Of a DNA stretch of 64,000 bases, positions 1 to 8,192 are shown piece by piece. Each line of letters opens with the position of its first letter. Position 1 is the first letter of the stretch. A program made the translations under genes and the position numbers. Source of the DNA: Candidatus Aphodovivens excrementavium (GTDB taxonomy: Bacteria > Actinomycetota > Coriobacteriia > Coriobacteriales > Eggerthellaceae); the NCBI GenBank assembly GCA_018715935.1, contig DVKR01000029.1, positions 124,001 to 188,000 on the forward strand. The letters are read 5' to 3'. The notes under the pieces were generated by a model. The model was given only the letters and a program-made list of their open reading frames with translations. It ran no database searches and had not been told where the DNA came from.

Positions 1-1
1 G

Positions 2-475
2 GTGCTCAGGCCGGCTAGGGCGGTGGGGGCAACGCTTTTTTCGACCGTGGTTTCGGTGATATTCGCCTCATTTGGCTCTGCTTCCCTGTTCGGGTGGGAG
101 GCGATGCGGCACGCTCATTTCGCCGGCATGCTTTTGCAGCGCGAGCTGCTTAGCCTTCTTACGCAGCCGGCAACGTGGGTCGTGATAGCGGGGTGGCTGA
201 TTGCCGCCTTGGTGCTGGCTCTTTTCCGAATGCGCCCAACGCGCACGACAACGTGGATGGGCGTAGTTGCGTGCGCCGTTGTCCTTGTTGCGGCCGATTG
301 CCTGCGTTCGGGGTTCCTGTCGGGCTATTCCGACTGGACCCCCTCGCCTGAAGTATTCGTTTCCATTGCGATCTGCGCAGCGCTGGTGGGTGTCGTTGCC
401 TGCGCATTCCCTCAACAAAAAGAGCTCTCCGAAGACGAAGAGCTCCTCTCGGATTTCGATTCTCGCGAAGGCTAA
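2..475 (+). CDS. C-terminal part of a membrane protein, cut by the window edge
   Basis: The frame is open to the left edge, so the first GTG at position 2 may not be the true start. The visible 157 residues contain about four hydrophobic stretches (roughly residues 9-30, 57-74, 84-98 and 119-135) and end in an acidic cytoplasmic-looking tail rich in Glu and Asp. No domain is recognised. The gene converges on the pyridoxal kinase-like gene, with 19 bases between the stops and no clear terminator. Function is unknown; an integral membrane protein is all that can be said. Confidence 0.6.
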   Translation: MLRPARAVGATLFSTVVSVIFASFGSASLFGWEAMRHAHFAGMLLQRELLSLLTQPATWVVIAGWLIAALVLALFRMRPTRTTTWMGVVACAVVLVAADCLRSGFLSGYSDWTPSPEVFVSIAICAALVGVVACAFPQQKELSEDEELLSDFDSREG

Positions 476-494
476 GGCGCGCGGCTTCAGGCCA

Positions 495-1403
495 CTAGGC
501 GAGCTGTTCCAAAAGGCCGCACACCTTCCCCAGCAAAAGCTCAAAGCTCACGCCGCGTTCCTGAAAATGCGGCTGCTTGGCGCTTACGATCATGGCGTCA
601 TGCACCAGATCTCCCGCAAAAGCGGCGGCATCGGCCAAAGTGTGCTCGCACATGATTGCCGCCATAAGGGCAGAGCAGTACAAATCTCCCGTTCCGTGGA
701 GCATGTAGGGCAGGTACTCGTTGTGCACTTCGGTTAGGTTGCACTCCACTCCGCCAACGTAGTTGCGTATGACGGATTCGCCTTCTCGCTGAATGCCCTT
801 CAACACGACATTCTTGGCTCCCGTGGCAAGGAGCGCGTCAACGAGACGCCCCGCTTCCGCCTCGCTGATGTCTGGGCCAGGCCACTTGTCGCCGATCGGT
901 TCGCCCAGGATAATGGCGGCTTCGGTGAGGTTGGGGGTGAGGATGTCGGCCTTTGCGGCAAGCGCCGACATCGCTTCGCACAGCTCGGGAGTGTAGGTGG
1001 GATACACCTTGCCATGGTCTGCCATGACGGGGTCTACCACGCGCAGTGCCTTCGGGTAGGTCTCATAGATATGCTGGATGATGTCAACCTGCTCCGGCGC
1101 CCCCAAAAAACCCGAGTATACGGCGTCTATGTCAACGTCTATTCCCTTCCAGGCGTTCAGGTAGTCGGGCAGGATGCTGGTGGTGTCGTGCATGTACCAC
1201 CCGGGAAACGCCGTGTGGCTGGAGAACAGCCCAGTGGGAACGGGGCAGACGTCGCATCCTGCCGCCGAAAGCACAGGAATGGCAACGCCAAGCGAGCATT
1301 TTCCGTAGCCGCACAGGTCATGCACGGCGGCTATGCGGGGAATGTAGTCGCCTTGGCGAACATAGAGAGAGCGTGCAGATTGAGCAGACATATCGTCGGC
1401 CAT
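495..1403 (-). CDS. pdxY: Pyridoxal/pyridoxamine kinase-like protein (PfkB/ribokinase fold)
   Basis: A 302-residue sugar/vitamin-kinase-fold protein expected to phosphorylate pyridoxal or pyridoxamine with ATP in the cytoplasm (B6 salvage). The N-terminal VHDLCGYGKCSL segment matches the start of PdxY/PdxK substrate domains, VVDPVMADHG is the typical metal/ATP-side segment, LTPNLTEAAIL is a family hallmark, and HGTGDLYCSALMA carries the GTGD anion-hole motif with the catalytic Asp. Length fits PdxY (about 285-300). The ATG is preceded by a GGGG site about seven bases upstream. A relative with another hydroxymethyl-heterocycle substrate cannot be excluded, but the motif set favours B6. Confidence 0.87.
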   Translation of the reverse strand: MADDMSAQSARSLYVRQGDYIPRIAAVHDLCGYGKCSLGVAIPVLSAAGCDVCPVPTGLFSSHTAFPGWYMHDTTSILPDYLNAWKGIDVDIDAVYSGFLGAPEQVDIIQHIYETYPKALRVVDPVMADHGKVYPTYTPELCEAMSALAAKADILTPNLTEAAIILGEPIGDKWPGPDISEAEAGRLVDALLATGAKNVVLKGIQREGESVIRNYVGGVECNLTEVHNEYLPYMLHGTGDLYCSALMAAIMCEHTLADAAAFAGDLVHDAMIVSAKQPHFQERGVSFELLLGKVCGLLEQLA

Positions 1404-1504
1404 GGAAAAGCCCCTTTCCCTTGCAAGCTAAATGCGCCGCAACAAAGGCGGCGCGCAACAACGAGATCTTACTGCGTTGTTCAGGGAGGAATGTTTCCTC
1501 TTCG

Positions 1505-1711
1505 TTATTTTGAAGAATCTTCACTTTCTTCGTCATCGTCGTCGAACAGCGACCAATCGTCTTTGGTTTTAGGTCGGTCGACGAACAGCTTTCGCGTGCG
1601 GCGTTCCATAATGACGCACGCGATGAGGCAAATGACGATGCCGGCGCCCACCATGCAGCCAATGCCCGCATAGGTTTGGAATAAGAAGTGATATATCTGA
1701 TCGAAGTCCAT
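1505..1711 (-). CDS. Small single-pass membrane protein
   Basis: The 68-residue product starts at the internal ATG at 1711, which has a GAGGG site; an upstream in-frame ATG at 1762 adds a His/Arg-rich leader without a good site and is less likely. One transmembrane helix covers about residues 16-36 (a Gly/Ile/Val/Cys stretch) and is followed by Arg-Arg-Thr-Arg and an acidic tail with a run of Asp and Glu. This layout resembles small membrane proteins common in Eggerthellaceae (possibly the DUF6724 group, from memory). The gene lies 101 bases upstream of the kinase on the same strand. Function unknown. Confidence 0.7.
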   Translation of the reverse strand: MDFDQIYHFLFQTYAGIGCMVGAGIVICLIACVIMERRTRKLFVDRPKTKDDWSLFDDDDEESEDSSK

Positions 1712-1797
1712 AGACCCTCTTCGCTTGTGACGATGTTCAGTGCAGTGCGCGTGGGGCACCAAGGGAAGTATACTGCACTGCCGCGAAAAGCCGAGGA

Positions 1798-1992
1798 TTA
1801 CAACGAATTTCCGTTTGCGGGGGAGGCGTCAATGGCGCTTCTGGCTTGCTCTGCGCAAATCCCTATTTCCGTATGAAGCGCACGCTCTGCCTCGGTTAGC
1901 TCTTCTGCAGACTTGAACTGGGTAAAGTACCGTATCGCCGCCTGGCGGCATGCTTCGACTGCTTCCAGTTGCTCTGCGGTGAAGTTAAGCAT
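1798..1992 (-). CDS. Small helical hypothetical protein divergent from an Xre regulator
   Basis: A 64-residue product starting at the ATG at 1992, which has an AGGAGAG site four to five bases upstream. A longer frame back to 2067 would run through the palindrome described below and is rejected. The sequence is mostly amphipathic helix, with no membrane segment, Cys pairs or known motif. It is divergent from the Xre-type gene at 2066 and shares a 73-base intergenic region, so it is a natural candidate target or partner of that regulator. Function unknown. Confidence 0.6.
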   Translation of the reverse strand: MLNFTAEQLEAVEACRQAAIRYFTQFKSAEELTEAERALHTEIGICAEQARSAIDASPANGNSL

Positions 1993-2012
1993 TTTCTCTC
2001 CTATTGCTGGGA

Positions 2013-2034
2013 GTGTACGTAAGTATGCGTACAC
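2013..2034. promoter_or_regulatory. 22-base dyad between divergent genes, candidate Xre operator
   Basis: Perfect seven-base arms GTGTACG and CGTACAC are separated by eight bases. The dyad lies 20 bases upstream of the 64-residue minus-strand gene and 31 bases upstream of the plus-strand Xre gene, a typical place for an autoregulatory operator. Binding is inferred. Confidence 0.55.
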
Positions 2035-2065
2035 CTTAGCTGAAAGTGTCAATAGTCTAGTTCGC

Positions 2066-2281
2066 ATGGGGATATCTGTTCAGACAATCGGCTTGCGGAT
2101 TCGCGCTCTTAGGGAAGAACGAGATATCAGCCTGCGCAAATTCGCGCTTATGACAGGACTCAACAAAAGTCACCTATCGGCCATCGAACGAGGGCGGCTT
2201 GATATGCGCATAAGCTCGTTCGGAAAGATTTTAGATGGACTCGGAGTGTCGGCCGAAGAGTTTTTCAAAGGGCTAGACTAA
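2066..2281 (+). CDS. Xre-family helix-turn-helix regulator (single domain)
   Basis: A 71-residue protein that is essentially one Cro/C1 helix-turn-helix domain: IGLRIRALREERDISLRKFALMT forms helices 1-2, and GLNKSHLSAIERGR is the recognition-helix region with the usual Ser-x-x-Glu-x-Gly spacing. It ends with a short helix around ILDGLGVSAEEFF. No Shine-Dalgarno sequence precedes the ATG at 2066 and no better start is in frame, so the message may be leaderless. It probably controls itself and the divergent 64-residue gene through the dyad at 2013-2034. A toxin-antitoxin pair was considered, but the partner shows no toxin fold. Confidence 0.8.
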   Translation: MGISVQTIGLRIRALREERDISLRKFALMTGLNKSHLSAIERGRLDMRISSFGKILDGLGVSAEEFFKGLD

Positions 2282-2373
2282 CCCCGCTATTGTGCATCAT
2301 TTCGCCTTGCGAGGGGTCTTGGCACAGAAATATTGCAGATGCGCGCATCGCCGTCGGGGCGCTTTGCCGCTCG

Positions 2374-3261
2374 CTATTGCTGCATCATATCCGCAAGGTA
2401 GGCATAAAGAACGGCAATGTCTTCGTCGTGATGGGCGGGGCACACCAATGTTATCGGGGCGAAAAACCGAGCTTCGGCGGCGAAGGGCAAAGCGGTTGTG
2501 CCTTCGAACAATGCGGCGTGCTCCTTGTCGTTTGTCATCAATATAATTCCCCCGCTGTTTAAGAATTGCTGATGAGACTCGAAGGTGGGGGCAAGATCAA
2601 CGAGCAGAGGGGAGCTGTTGTGCTCGCGGCATATCCGAACGAGGTTTGTCGAGGCGCAATAGGTATCAATGGGAAAAGCCACCAGCTGGCCAGATAAGTC
2701 TGCCATCGAAAGGGAGGCACGGAATGCAAGCGGGTGCGTGCTGGACATGACGGCGCAAGGGTGCAGCTTGCCTACACGGTGGCAGGCGATGCCTGCGTGA
2801 TTGAACTCGCCGAGAACGAGGGCGGCGTCAAGGACGCCCTGCCGCACGGCGGAAAGACAGTATTCGCAGCTGTGAAACGCTACGTCGAGCCGAACATGGG
2901 GATGGGCGCTGCGGTAGGCGGCAAAATCCTCTACCGAGCAGATGCTGCTGCGGAACGGAGCGGAAACCACGCCGAGCCGAATGCGGCTCATGCGCTGTTG
3001 ACTCGCGTAACCTTGGGCGTAAAACGCCAGGTCGTCGAGCTGCTGCAACGCGTCTTGCGCCTGCAGCGCGAAGCCCTTTCCGAATTCGGTGAGCTCTATC
3101 CTTCTGCCCGTCCGAGCGAAGAGCGGTGCCTGCAGCTCGTCTTCAAGGGCTCGCACCGCCTTCGAAAGCGCCTGCGGCGATAGGTTCAGTTTGCTGGCTG
3201 CTCCAACGTAGCTTCCTTCTCGAATCACGGTCAAAAAGTATTTCAGCTGGGCTAGTTTCAT
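2374..3261 (-). CDS. LysR-family transcriptional regulator
   Basis: A 295-residue LysR-type protein of normal family length. Residues 1-60 are the winged helix-turn-helix (LAQLKYFLTVIREGSYVGAA, then LSPQALSKAVRALEDEL); from about residue 92 a periplasmic-binding-protein-like effector domain begins at RIRLGVVSAPFRSS. Cys residues at about 127-130 and near 200 could matter for sensing. It is divergent from serS with 182 bases between starts, but serS is an unlikely target and no metabolic gene adjoins it. Effector and regulon cannot be told from the sequence. Confidence 0.9.
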   Translation of the reverse strand: MKLAQLKYFLTVIREGSYVGAASKLNLSPQALSKAVRALEDELQAPLFARTGRRIELTEFGKGFALQAQDALQQLDDLAFYAQGYASQQRMSRIRLGVVSAPFRSSICSVEDFAAYRSAHPHVRLDVAFHSCEYCLSAVRQGVLDAALVLGEFNHAGIACHRVGKLHPCAVMSSTHPLAFRASLSMADLSGQLVAFPIDTYCASTNLVRICREHNSSPLLVDLAPTFESHQQFLNSGGIILMTNDKEHAALFEGTTALPFAAEARFFAPITLVCPAHHDEDIAVLYAYLADMMQQ

Positions 3262-3361
3262 TACAGACCCTTCGGAAGCTTGGCGGCCTTTTGGATGCGT
3301 GAGCGGCTCCCTGCGCGATGCTTCTGCTCAAACTTGAAGTATAAAGGAAAATTCGAGCAGG

Positions 3362-3393
3362 TTTACAGAGCTTGTGCGCGGCTGCGCTATACT
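3362..3393 (+). promoter_or_regulatory. Possible serS promoter
   Basis: TATACT at 3388-3393 is a good -10 box about 50 bases before the serS ATG. The best -35 candidates (TTTACA/TTACAG near 3362-3368) give a spacer of 19-20, which is long, so the call is tentative. No T-box specifier or TGG-ACC-type antiterminator was seen in the leader. Confidence 0.35.
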
Positions 3394-3443
3394 GACAAGC
3401 CGTCCGCTGTATGCAGAAGATCCACCGAGTTAGGAGCGCGATT

Positions 3444-4736
3444 ATGCTAGACATTCGTTATGTTCGCGAACATCAAGAGGAAGTTGCTCAGGCGATGAAA
3501 AACCGCAACGCCTCTTGGGATTCCGCGCTCTTTACCAAGCTCGACGAAGAGCGTCGTGCGGCAATTGCCGAGGTGGAATCGCTGCAGCAGGAACGCAACA
3601 CGCTTTCCAAATCGGTGGGCAAGCTGATGGGCGAGGGCAAAAAGGACGAAGCCGAGGAAGTCAAAGAGCGCATTCGCGTCATCCGCGATACTATCGCGAC
3701 GCTTGACGAGCGCCGCGACAAGGCAGAAGCCGACCTTAACGACCTGTTGGCTCACACGCCCAATATTCCCAATGAAAAAACCCCGGTGGGCAAAGACGAA
3801 ACCGAGAACCCCGAAATTCGCCGCTGGGGCACCCCGCGCGACTTCGCTGCTGAAGGGTTCGAGGCGAAGCCCCACTGGGATCTTGGCACCGAACTGGGCA
3901 TTCTTGATTTTGACCGCGGCAACAAGCTTTCCGGCAGCCGCTTCACGGTGCTTGCCGGGCAGGGTGCTCGTTTGGAGCGCGCCCTGATCAACTACTTTGT
4001 AGACACGCACGCTTCGCGAGGCTTCAAGGAGTGGTGGCCTCCGGTAGTGGTGAAGCGCCAAACCATGTTCGGAACCGGCCAGCTCCCCAAGTTCGAAGAC
4101 GACGCCTATCATGTAAGCGGGGATATGTTCCTTATCCCTACGGCGGAGGTTACGCTGACAAACCTGCATGCCGGCGAAGTGCTGGACGCCGACGAGCTTC
4201 CGCTGCGCTATACGGCGTTCACTCCGTGCTTCCGCGAAGAGGCGGGTTCTGCTGGGCGCGACACGCGCGGCATTATTCGCCAGCATGAGTTCGATAAGGT
4301 AGAAATGGTGAAGTTCGCCACGCCCGAGCAGTCGGACGACGAGCTGGAGAGCATGACGGCCGAGGCCGAGTATCTGCTTCAGCAGCTTGGCCTTCCCTAT
4401 CGCGTCATTGCGCTTTGCACGGGCGATCTGGGATTTTCTGCTCAGCAAACCTACGACATAGAGGTGTGGCTGCCAAGCTACAACGGATACAAGGAAATAT
4501 CCTCCTGCTCGAATTGCGGCGACTTCCAGGCACGCCGTGCCAACATCAAGTATCGCGATCCCAGCGCTTTCAAAGGATCGCGCTTCCTGCACACGCTTAA
4601 CGGCAGCGGTTTGCCCGCTGGCCGCACAATGGCTGCCATCATCGAGAACTTCCAGCAGCCCGACGGCACTATTCGCGTGCCCGAGGTGTTAGTGCCGTAC
4701 ATGGGTGGCGTTGAGGTCATTGGCGCGCAATCGTAA
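3444..4736 (+). CDS. serS: Seryl-tRNA synthetase
   Basis: A 430-residue class II aminoacyl-tRNA synthetase that charges tRNA-Ser. The start at 3444 is chosen because [14 protein letters not shown] is the standard SerRS N-terminus and AGGAG lies eight bases upstream; the longer frame from 3411 adds 11 unrelated residues. Residues 1-110 form the long antiparallel coiled coil that grips the tRNA long arm. The catalytic core carries motif 2 ([16 protein letters not shown]), the [12 protein letters not shown] segment, [13 protein letters not shown], and motif 3 ([16 protein letters not shown]). Length and motif order are normal for the bacterial enzyme. Confidence 0.98.
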   Translation: MLDIRYVREHQEEVAQAMKNRNASWDSALFTKLDEERRAAIAEVESLQQERNTLSKSVGKLMGEGKKDEAEEVKERIRVIRDTIATLDERRDKAEADLNDLLAHTPNIPNEKTPVGKDETENPEIRRWGTPRDFAAEGFEAKPHWDLGTELGILDFDRGNKLSGSRFTVLAGQGARLERALINYFVDTHASRGFKEWWPPVVVKRQTMFGTGQLPKFEDDAYHVSGDMFLIPTAEVTLTNLHAGEVLDADELPLRYTAFTPCFREEAGSAGRDTRGIIRQHEFDKVEMVKFATPEQSDDELESMTAEAEYLLQQLGLPYRVIALCTGDLGFSAQQTYDIEVWLPSYNGYKEISSCSNCGDFQARRANIKYRDPSAFKGSRFLHTLNGSGLPAGRTMAAIIENFQQPDGTIRVPEVLVPYMGGVEVIGAQS

Positions 4737-6219
4737 ACAGGCTCCCAAGAAGGCAACCGTTCCCCTTTCTCAGAGAATCCAGCAAGAGGAACAGCTCGTT
4801 CAAGGGAATTCAAAGCCTTCTCGGCACGGAGCCGGGAAGGCTTCTGCCGTTTCTGGCGGGGAAAGCAGAGCTAGCGGCACGGCTCGTGTGCAGGGAGCTC
4901 CCAGCGCGCCTGGTGCCGGCGAGGCTGCGGGTGTCGTAAGGGCGTCTCGTGCAAACGAGGATGCTGGGGCTGTGAATGTGTCTGGCTCCGGCGAAGTTGC
5001 CGGAGTTTCCGGAGTTGCCGAAGCCGCCGGTGTAGCCGACCCTGCTGGAGGCGCGTCCCTGATGAGCGCGGCCGCCTCGGTAAGTGCGGACGTCGCAGGG
5101 ATTGCCAAACCTGCTGAAGGGGCGGATGTCGCAGAGGTTGCCGAACCTGTCAAAGGTTCGGCCGCCGCAGGGATTGCTGGGTCTGTCGAACCTGTCGGAG
5201 GCGTAGGGATTGCTGGGTCTGCCGAGCCTGCCGGAGGCGCAGGGATTGTTGAGCCTACCGGAGTCGCAGGGTCTGCCGAGCCTGCCAAGTCTGACGAAAC
5301 TACCAATGCTGCGGATGAGCCCGACGCTGTCAAGGCCGCCGTCAATGCGCTTGAAGCCGACGGAAGCTTTGGGGCCTCAGGCGAATCTGGCGCCTCTTCC
5401 AAGCGAGATCCGAACCGCTCCTCGCGACGTGCGGCTCGGAAAAGCTCGGAGGAAAAACGCCCCGTCAATAAAGCGAAGATTGTCTTCAGGGTCGCGCTGG
5501 TTGTGCTGGCTCTGTTCGTGGCTGCTGCTGCGTTGCTTTCGTGGAACCGGTGGCTGCGTTTCGATGACGCTGCCGATTTACAGGGGTCGTGGACCGTTGT
5601 CGACGGCGCCAATGCCATCACGATCGATGAGGGGAGTATTCACCTTACCGACGCCGAGGCGTACGGCTATGAAATCGACACGGGGTCAAAAACCCTCACG
5701 TTCACATTCAGCGACCTTTCTGGCTCGGCGCGCTATCGCTTTTCTGCCGACAGGAACCAGGTTGCTATTCAAGACGGCTCCTATTCTTTCACCACGACGC
5801 TTTTCGACGACCTTGGCTGGGCGCTCGTAAGTTTTGGCTGTCTGATTACCGGTCAGCAGCAGCCAAGCCCCGCTTTCGACAGCTCGTCGCTGGTGCTTAC
5901 GCGGGAAGGAACTGCCAGCACGTCTGCCCAAGATGGCGCGGCCGCTTCCGGCGAAACTGCCGAAGGGCAGGGGAGCGGTCAGTCTTCATCTGGGGAGACG
6001 ACTGGCGAAGCATCTGGTGATCAGCAGGCTTCGGGAGAGGAGAGCGGAGAGCTCTCCGAAGAGGAACAGGCTGCGCAAGAGCAGGCGGCGCAAGAACAGG
6101 CGGCTGCCGAAGAAGAGGCGCGCCAAAACGAGCTGCATGTCCAAGATGCCCTCGATGAAAGCGGCGAAGGCGACAAGACTGCGGGGTCGAATGCCGTGAG
6201 CCCAGAAGATTTGAGGTAG
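4720..6219 (+). CDS. Repeat-rich membrane-anchored protein with a beta-type domain
   Basis: About 500 residues, overlapping the end of serS by 17 bases. TTG at 4720, preceded by TTGAGG, gives [14 protein letters not shown] at 4705 is an alternative without a clear site. The first 240 residues are disordered, Ala/Gly/Glu-rich and contain degenerate repeats. A basic stretch ([20 protein letters not shown]) precedes one transmembrane helix at about residues 250-270 ([20 protein letters not shown]). Then comes a 100-residue beta-rich region beginning [17 protein letters not shown], resembling a lipocalin-like or DUF-type sheet domain, and a Gln/Glu-rich tail. Probably an envelope protein; function unknown. 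Confidence 0.75.
   Translation: MARNRKQAPKKATVPLSQRIQQEEQLVQGNSKPSRHGAGKASAVSGGESRASGTARVQGAPSAPGAGEAAGVVRASRANEDAGAVNVSGSGEVAGVSGVAEAAGVADPAGGASLMSAAASVSADVAGIAKPAEGADVAEVAEPVKGSAAAGIAGSVEPVGGVGIAGSAEPAGGAGIVEPTGVAGSAEPAKSDETTNAADEPDAVKAAVNALEADGSFGASGESGASSKRDPNRSSRRAARKSSEEKRPVNKAKIVFRVALVVLALFVAAAALLSWNRWLRFDDAADLQGSWTVVDGANAITIDEGSIHLTDAEAYGYEIDTGSKTLTFTFSDLSGSARYRFSADRNQVAIQDGSYSFTTTLFDDLGWALVSFGCLITGQQQPSPAFDSSSLVLTREGTASTSAQDGAAASGETAEGQGSGQSSSGETTGEASGDQQASGEESGELSEEEQAAQEQAAQEQAAAEEEARQNELHVQDALDESGEGDKTAGSNAVSPEDLR
5092..5292 (+). repeat. Degenerate in-frame repeats in the disordered region
   Basis: Imperfect units of about 24-36 bases encode variants of [34 protein letters not shown] and VAGSAEPAK. 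The repeated DNA core is close to GGGATTGCTGGGTCTG. Such arrays change length by slipped-strand or recombination events. Confidence 0.7.
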
Positions 6220-6234
6220 CCCGCAGGCGGGGAA

Positions 6235-6636
6235 ATGAAACCGATTTCAATTGAGAGCATTGTGGTTGGTGCTGGGCGCATGACGTGCGACGTCGTCTTG
6301 GCGCCTTCCGCGCCGCGCTCCACGTCGCCTCAGATTATCGAGCGGGCAACCCGCTCGTTCCCGACGTTGACGCAGCATGCGTGCGTCAACGAAAAGGGTC
6401 CCTATTTCGGCTCCGTGATGAACTGCACGCCTTTGCCTCACCTTCTCGAGCATCTTGTTATCGACCTTCAAACACGCCGCAGTGAAAGCGACTTCGCCAC
6501 CTTTGTGGGGACAACGGAATGGATCGACGAAACGGCAGGTAAAGCCCGTGTGGAGGTGAGCTTTACCGATGATCTGGTTGCCTTACGGGCTTTTCGCGAT
6601 GCCGTGAACTTTTTAAATGATTGCGTGATACGCTAA
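6235..6636 (+). CDS. Stand-alone homologue of the cyanophycin synthetase N-terminal domain
   Basis: A 133-residue cytoplasmic protein. Its layout follows the N domain of cyanophycin synthetase (CphA): a FPTLTQHACV segment like the CphA LP-x-L-x-x-H-x-C segment, then LPHLLEHLVIDLQ like the CphA GH-I-x-EH-x-A-L-E-L-Q helix, then FVGTTEW and an EVSFTDDLVALRAFRDAVNFL helix like the CphA Y-x-x-E-x-x-A-x-x-A-A-V-x-L region. The ATP-grasp and Mur-ligase domains of CphA are absent. The ATG at 6235 has a weak GGCGGGG site. It lies between the repeat-rich membrane protein and an aminotransferase. Fold assignment is from memory of motifs; a role in polymer binding is inference only. Confidence 0.6.
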   Translation: MKPISIESIVVGAGRMTCDVVLAPSAPRSTSPQIIERATRSFPTLTQHACVNEKGPYFGSVMNCTPLPHLLEHLVIDLQTRRSESDFATFVGTTEWIDETAGKARVEVSFTDDLVALRAFRDAVNFLNDCVIR

Positions 6637-6669
6637 ACAGATATTCCGAGCAAGAAAGCGAGGATGCCT

Positions 6670-7926
6670 ATGACATCAGCACATCTAACCTTCGACAAGT
6701 CGGACGATAAACACGCGCGTCGCATCGAGAAAATGCGCTCGTCTCCCGTGCGCGACTTGTTCTCCGCCGCCGTGCGCCCCGACATCATCTCGCTTTCGGG
6801 CGGCATGCCTGATGTGTCTCTTTTGCCGGTAACGAATATTCGCAAAGCGGTGCGCGCTACTGTGGAAGACCATCGTGCCCAGGCACTTCAGTATGGCACC
6901 ACCGATGGCAGGGTGGAAACAAAGCAGGTGTTCTGCTCGCTTATGCGCGACATCGGAGTGCGCTGCAAGCCCGATCAGGTGCTCATTACGAGCGGCGCTC
7001 AAGAAGCGCTCGACCTGCTGGGCAAGGTGTTTATCGACAAGGGCGATATTGTGCTGACGGAAGGTCCCACGTATCTGACCGCCTTGCAGGCGTTTTCCAC
7101 CTACGAGCCCGACATCCACGCCATTCCCTTCGACGAAAAGGGCATGCGGATGGATCTGCTGGAAGAAGAGCTGAAAAAGATCGGGAAGAACAACCCCCGT
7201 TTGAAGTTCTGCTACACCATTCCCAATTTCCAGAATCCCGGTGGCGTCACGATGACTCCCGAGCGTCGCAAGCGCCTTTTGGAGCTTTCCCATGAATACA
7301 ACTTCTGGGTTGTGGAAGACGACCCCTACGGGCGCCTTCGCTACGAAGGCGGGCATCAGATTCCGCTGAAGGCGCTTGACGATCGTGTGATCTACCTGGG
7401 TACCGTGTCGAAGATTTTTGCTCCTGGTTTGCGTTGCGGCTGGATTGCGGCGCCTCGTTCCATCATTAGCAAGATCAACCTGGTGAAACAAGGAGCCGAT
7501 TTGTGCGGCAGCTCGTTTGACCAGATCGTGGTCGAGCACTACTTCACCGATACGCCGTGGCAGCGCACGTTGCAGAAGTTCGTCAAAACCTACAAGACGC
7601 GCCGCGACGCCATGCTGGCGGCGCTCGAAGAGCACTTCCCGCCCGAGGCGTCGTGGACGCATCCGGAAGGCGGCTTTTTCGTGTGGGTGACGCTGCCCGA
7701 GTACGTGGACACCGGCTCGATGCTTGCAGAGGCGCTGGAAGCTGGCGTCACCTATGTCCCGGGCGATTCGTTCTTCCCCGGCGGCAAGAAGGGCAAGAAC
7801 TGCATGCGTATCAATTTCAGCTACGAGAGTCCGGAAAACATCGAGGAGGCGGTAAAACGTCTTGCCGGCGTTATCGAAGACCGACTCGAGCTGTATCGCG
7901 CGTTCATCGATGCGGGCGCTTTGTAG
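6670..7926 (+). CDS. PLP-dependent aminotransferase, class I/II (2-aminoadipate/MocR-like)
   Basis: A 418-residue fold-type I aminotransferase transferring amino groups between amino and 2-oxo acids in the cytoplasm. GAGGA at 6660-6664 points to the ATG at 6670; the ATG at 6664 lies on the site itself. Family features are SLSGGMPDVSLLP at the N-terminus, TSGAQEALDLLGKVF, YTIPNFQNPGGVTM (the Asn of the PLP site), VVEDDPYGRLRY (the Asp that contacts the pyridine nitrogen), and the Schiff-base Lys in GTVSKIFAPGLRCGW. This set is typical of LysN/2-aminoadipate and aromatic aminotransferases. The exact substrate cannot be set from sequence. Confidence 0.93.
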   Translation: MTSAHLTFDKSDDKHARRIEKMRSSPVRDLFSAAVRPDIISLSGGMPDVSLLPVTNIRKAVRATVEDHRAQALQYGTTDGRVETKQVFCSLMRDIGVRCKPDQVLITSGAQEALDLLGKVFIDKGDIVLTEGPTYLTALQAFSTYEPDIHAIPFDEKGMRMDLLEEELKKIGKNNPRLKFCYTIPNFQNPGGVTMTPERRKRLLELSHEYNFWVVEDDPYGRLRYEGGHQIPLKALDDRVIYLGTVSKIFAPGLRCGWIAAPRSIISKINLVKQGADLCGSSFDQIVVEHYFTDTPWQRTLQKFVKTYKTRRDAMLAALEEHFPPEASWTHPEGGFFVWVTLPEYVDTGSMLAEALEAGVTYVPGDSFFPGGKKGKNCMRINFSYESPENIEEAVKRLAGVIEDRLELYRAFIDAGAL

Positions 7927-8075
7927 TTCCGCCGATCTGCCGATCGGCGGAACGAGCCGACGCTGTGGCCGCCCCTGGCACTGAATCTCGCGGCGATCCC
8001 GCGGGCTTGCGTACCGAAGTACGCTTCACCCGCGCGATCTCCGTGATCTTCAGCACCAGTGACGCCCTCGCTGAC
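7926..8075 (+). repeat. Intergenic structured repeat, copy 1 (between aminotransferase and ddl)
   Basis: The element begins in the stop codon of the aminotransferase. A 12-bp perfect hairpin (arms GTTCCGCCGATC and GATCGGCGGAAC, loop TGCC) is followed by GAGCCGACGCT, then by GGCACTGAA and a nested hairpin at 8000-8034 (outer CGCGGG/CCCGCG, inner GCGTAC/GTACGC, loop CGAA). No U-run follows the first hairpin, so it is not a standard terminator. A related element lies at 9208-9353. Confidence 0.65.
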
Positions 8076-8192
8076 CTTGGTGCGAAGAGGGGCGAGCCGC
8101 AGTTGCGGCGATGCGGGATGTGGGCTTAACGGCGTCCGTGCTCCGTCCAACCTGACCGACTGTAAGAAAGCTTCCATTGAAGGGAGAAGACC

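Noticed and set aside
1798-2281. A toxin-antitoxin pair of the 64-residue protein and the Xre protein
   Set aside because: The genes are divergent rather than an overlapping operon, and the small protein lacks features of known toxins.
3262-3443. A T-box leader for serS
   Set aside because: No TGG-(A/C)CC T-box core or antiterminator/terminator pair could be seen.
4800-5621. A 273-codon antisense frame over the repeat-rich gene
   Set aside because: It is only the complement of the Ala/Gly/Glu repeat array and has no ribosome site; the sense frame links to a real transmembrane and beta domain.
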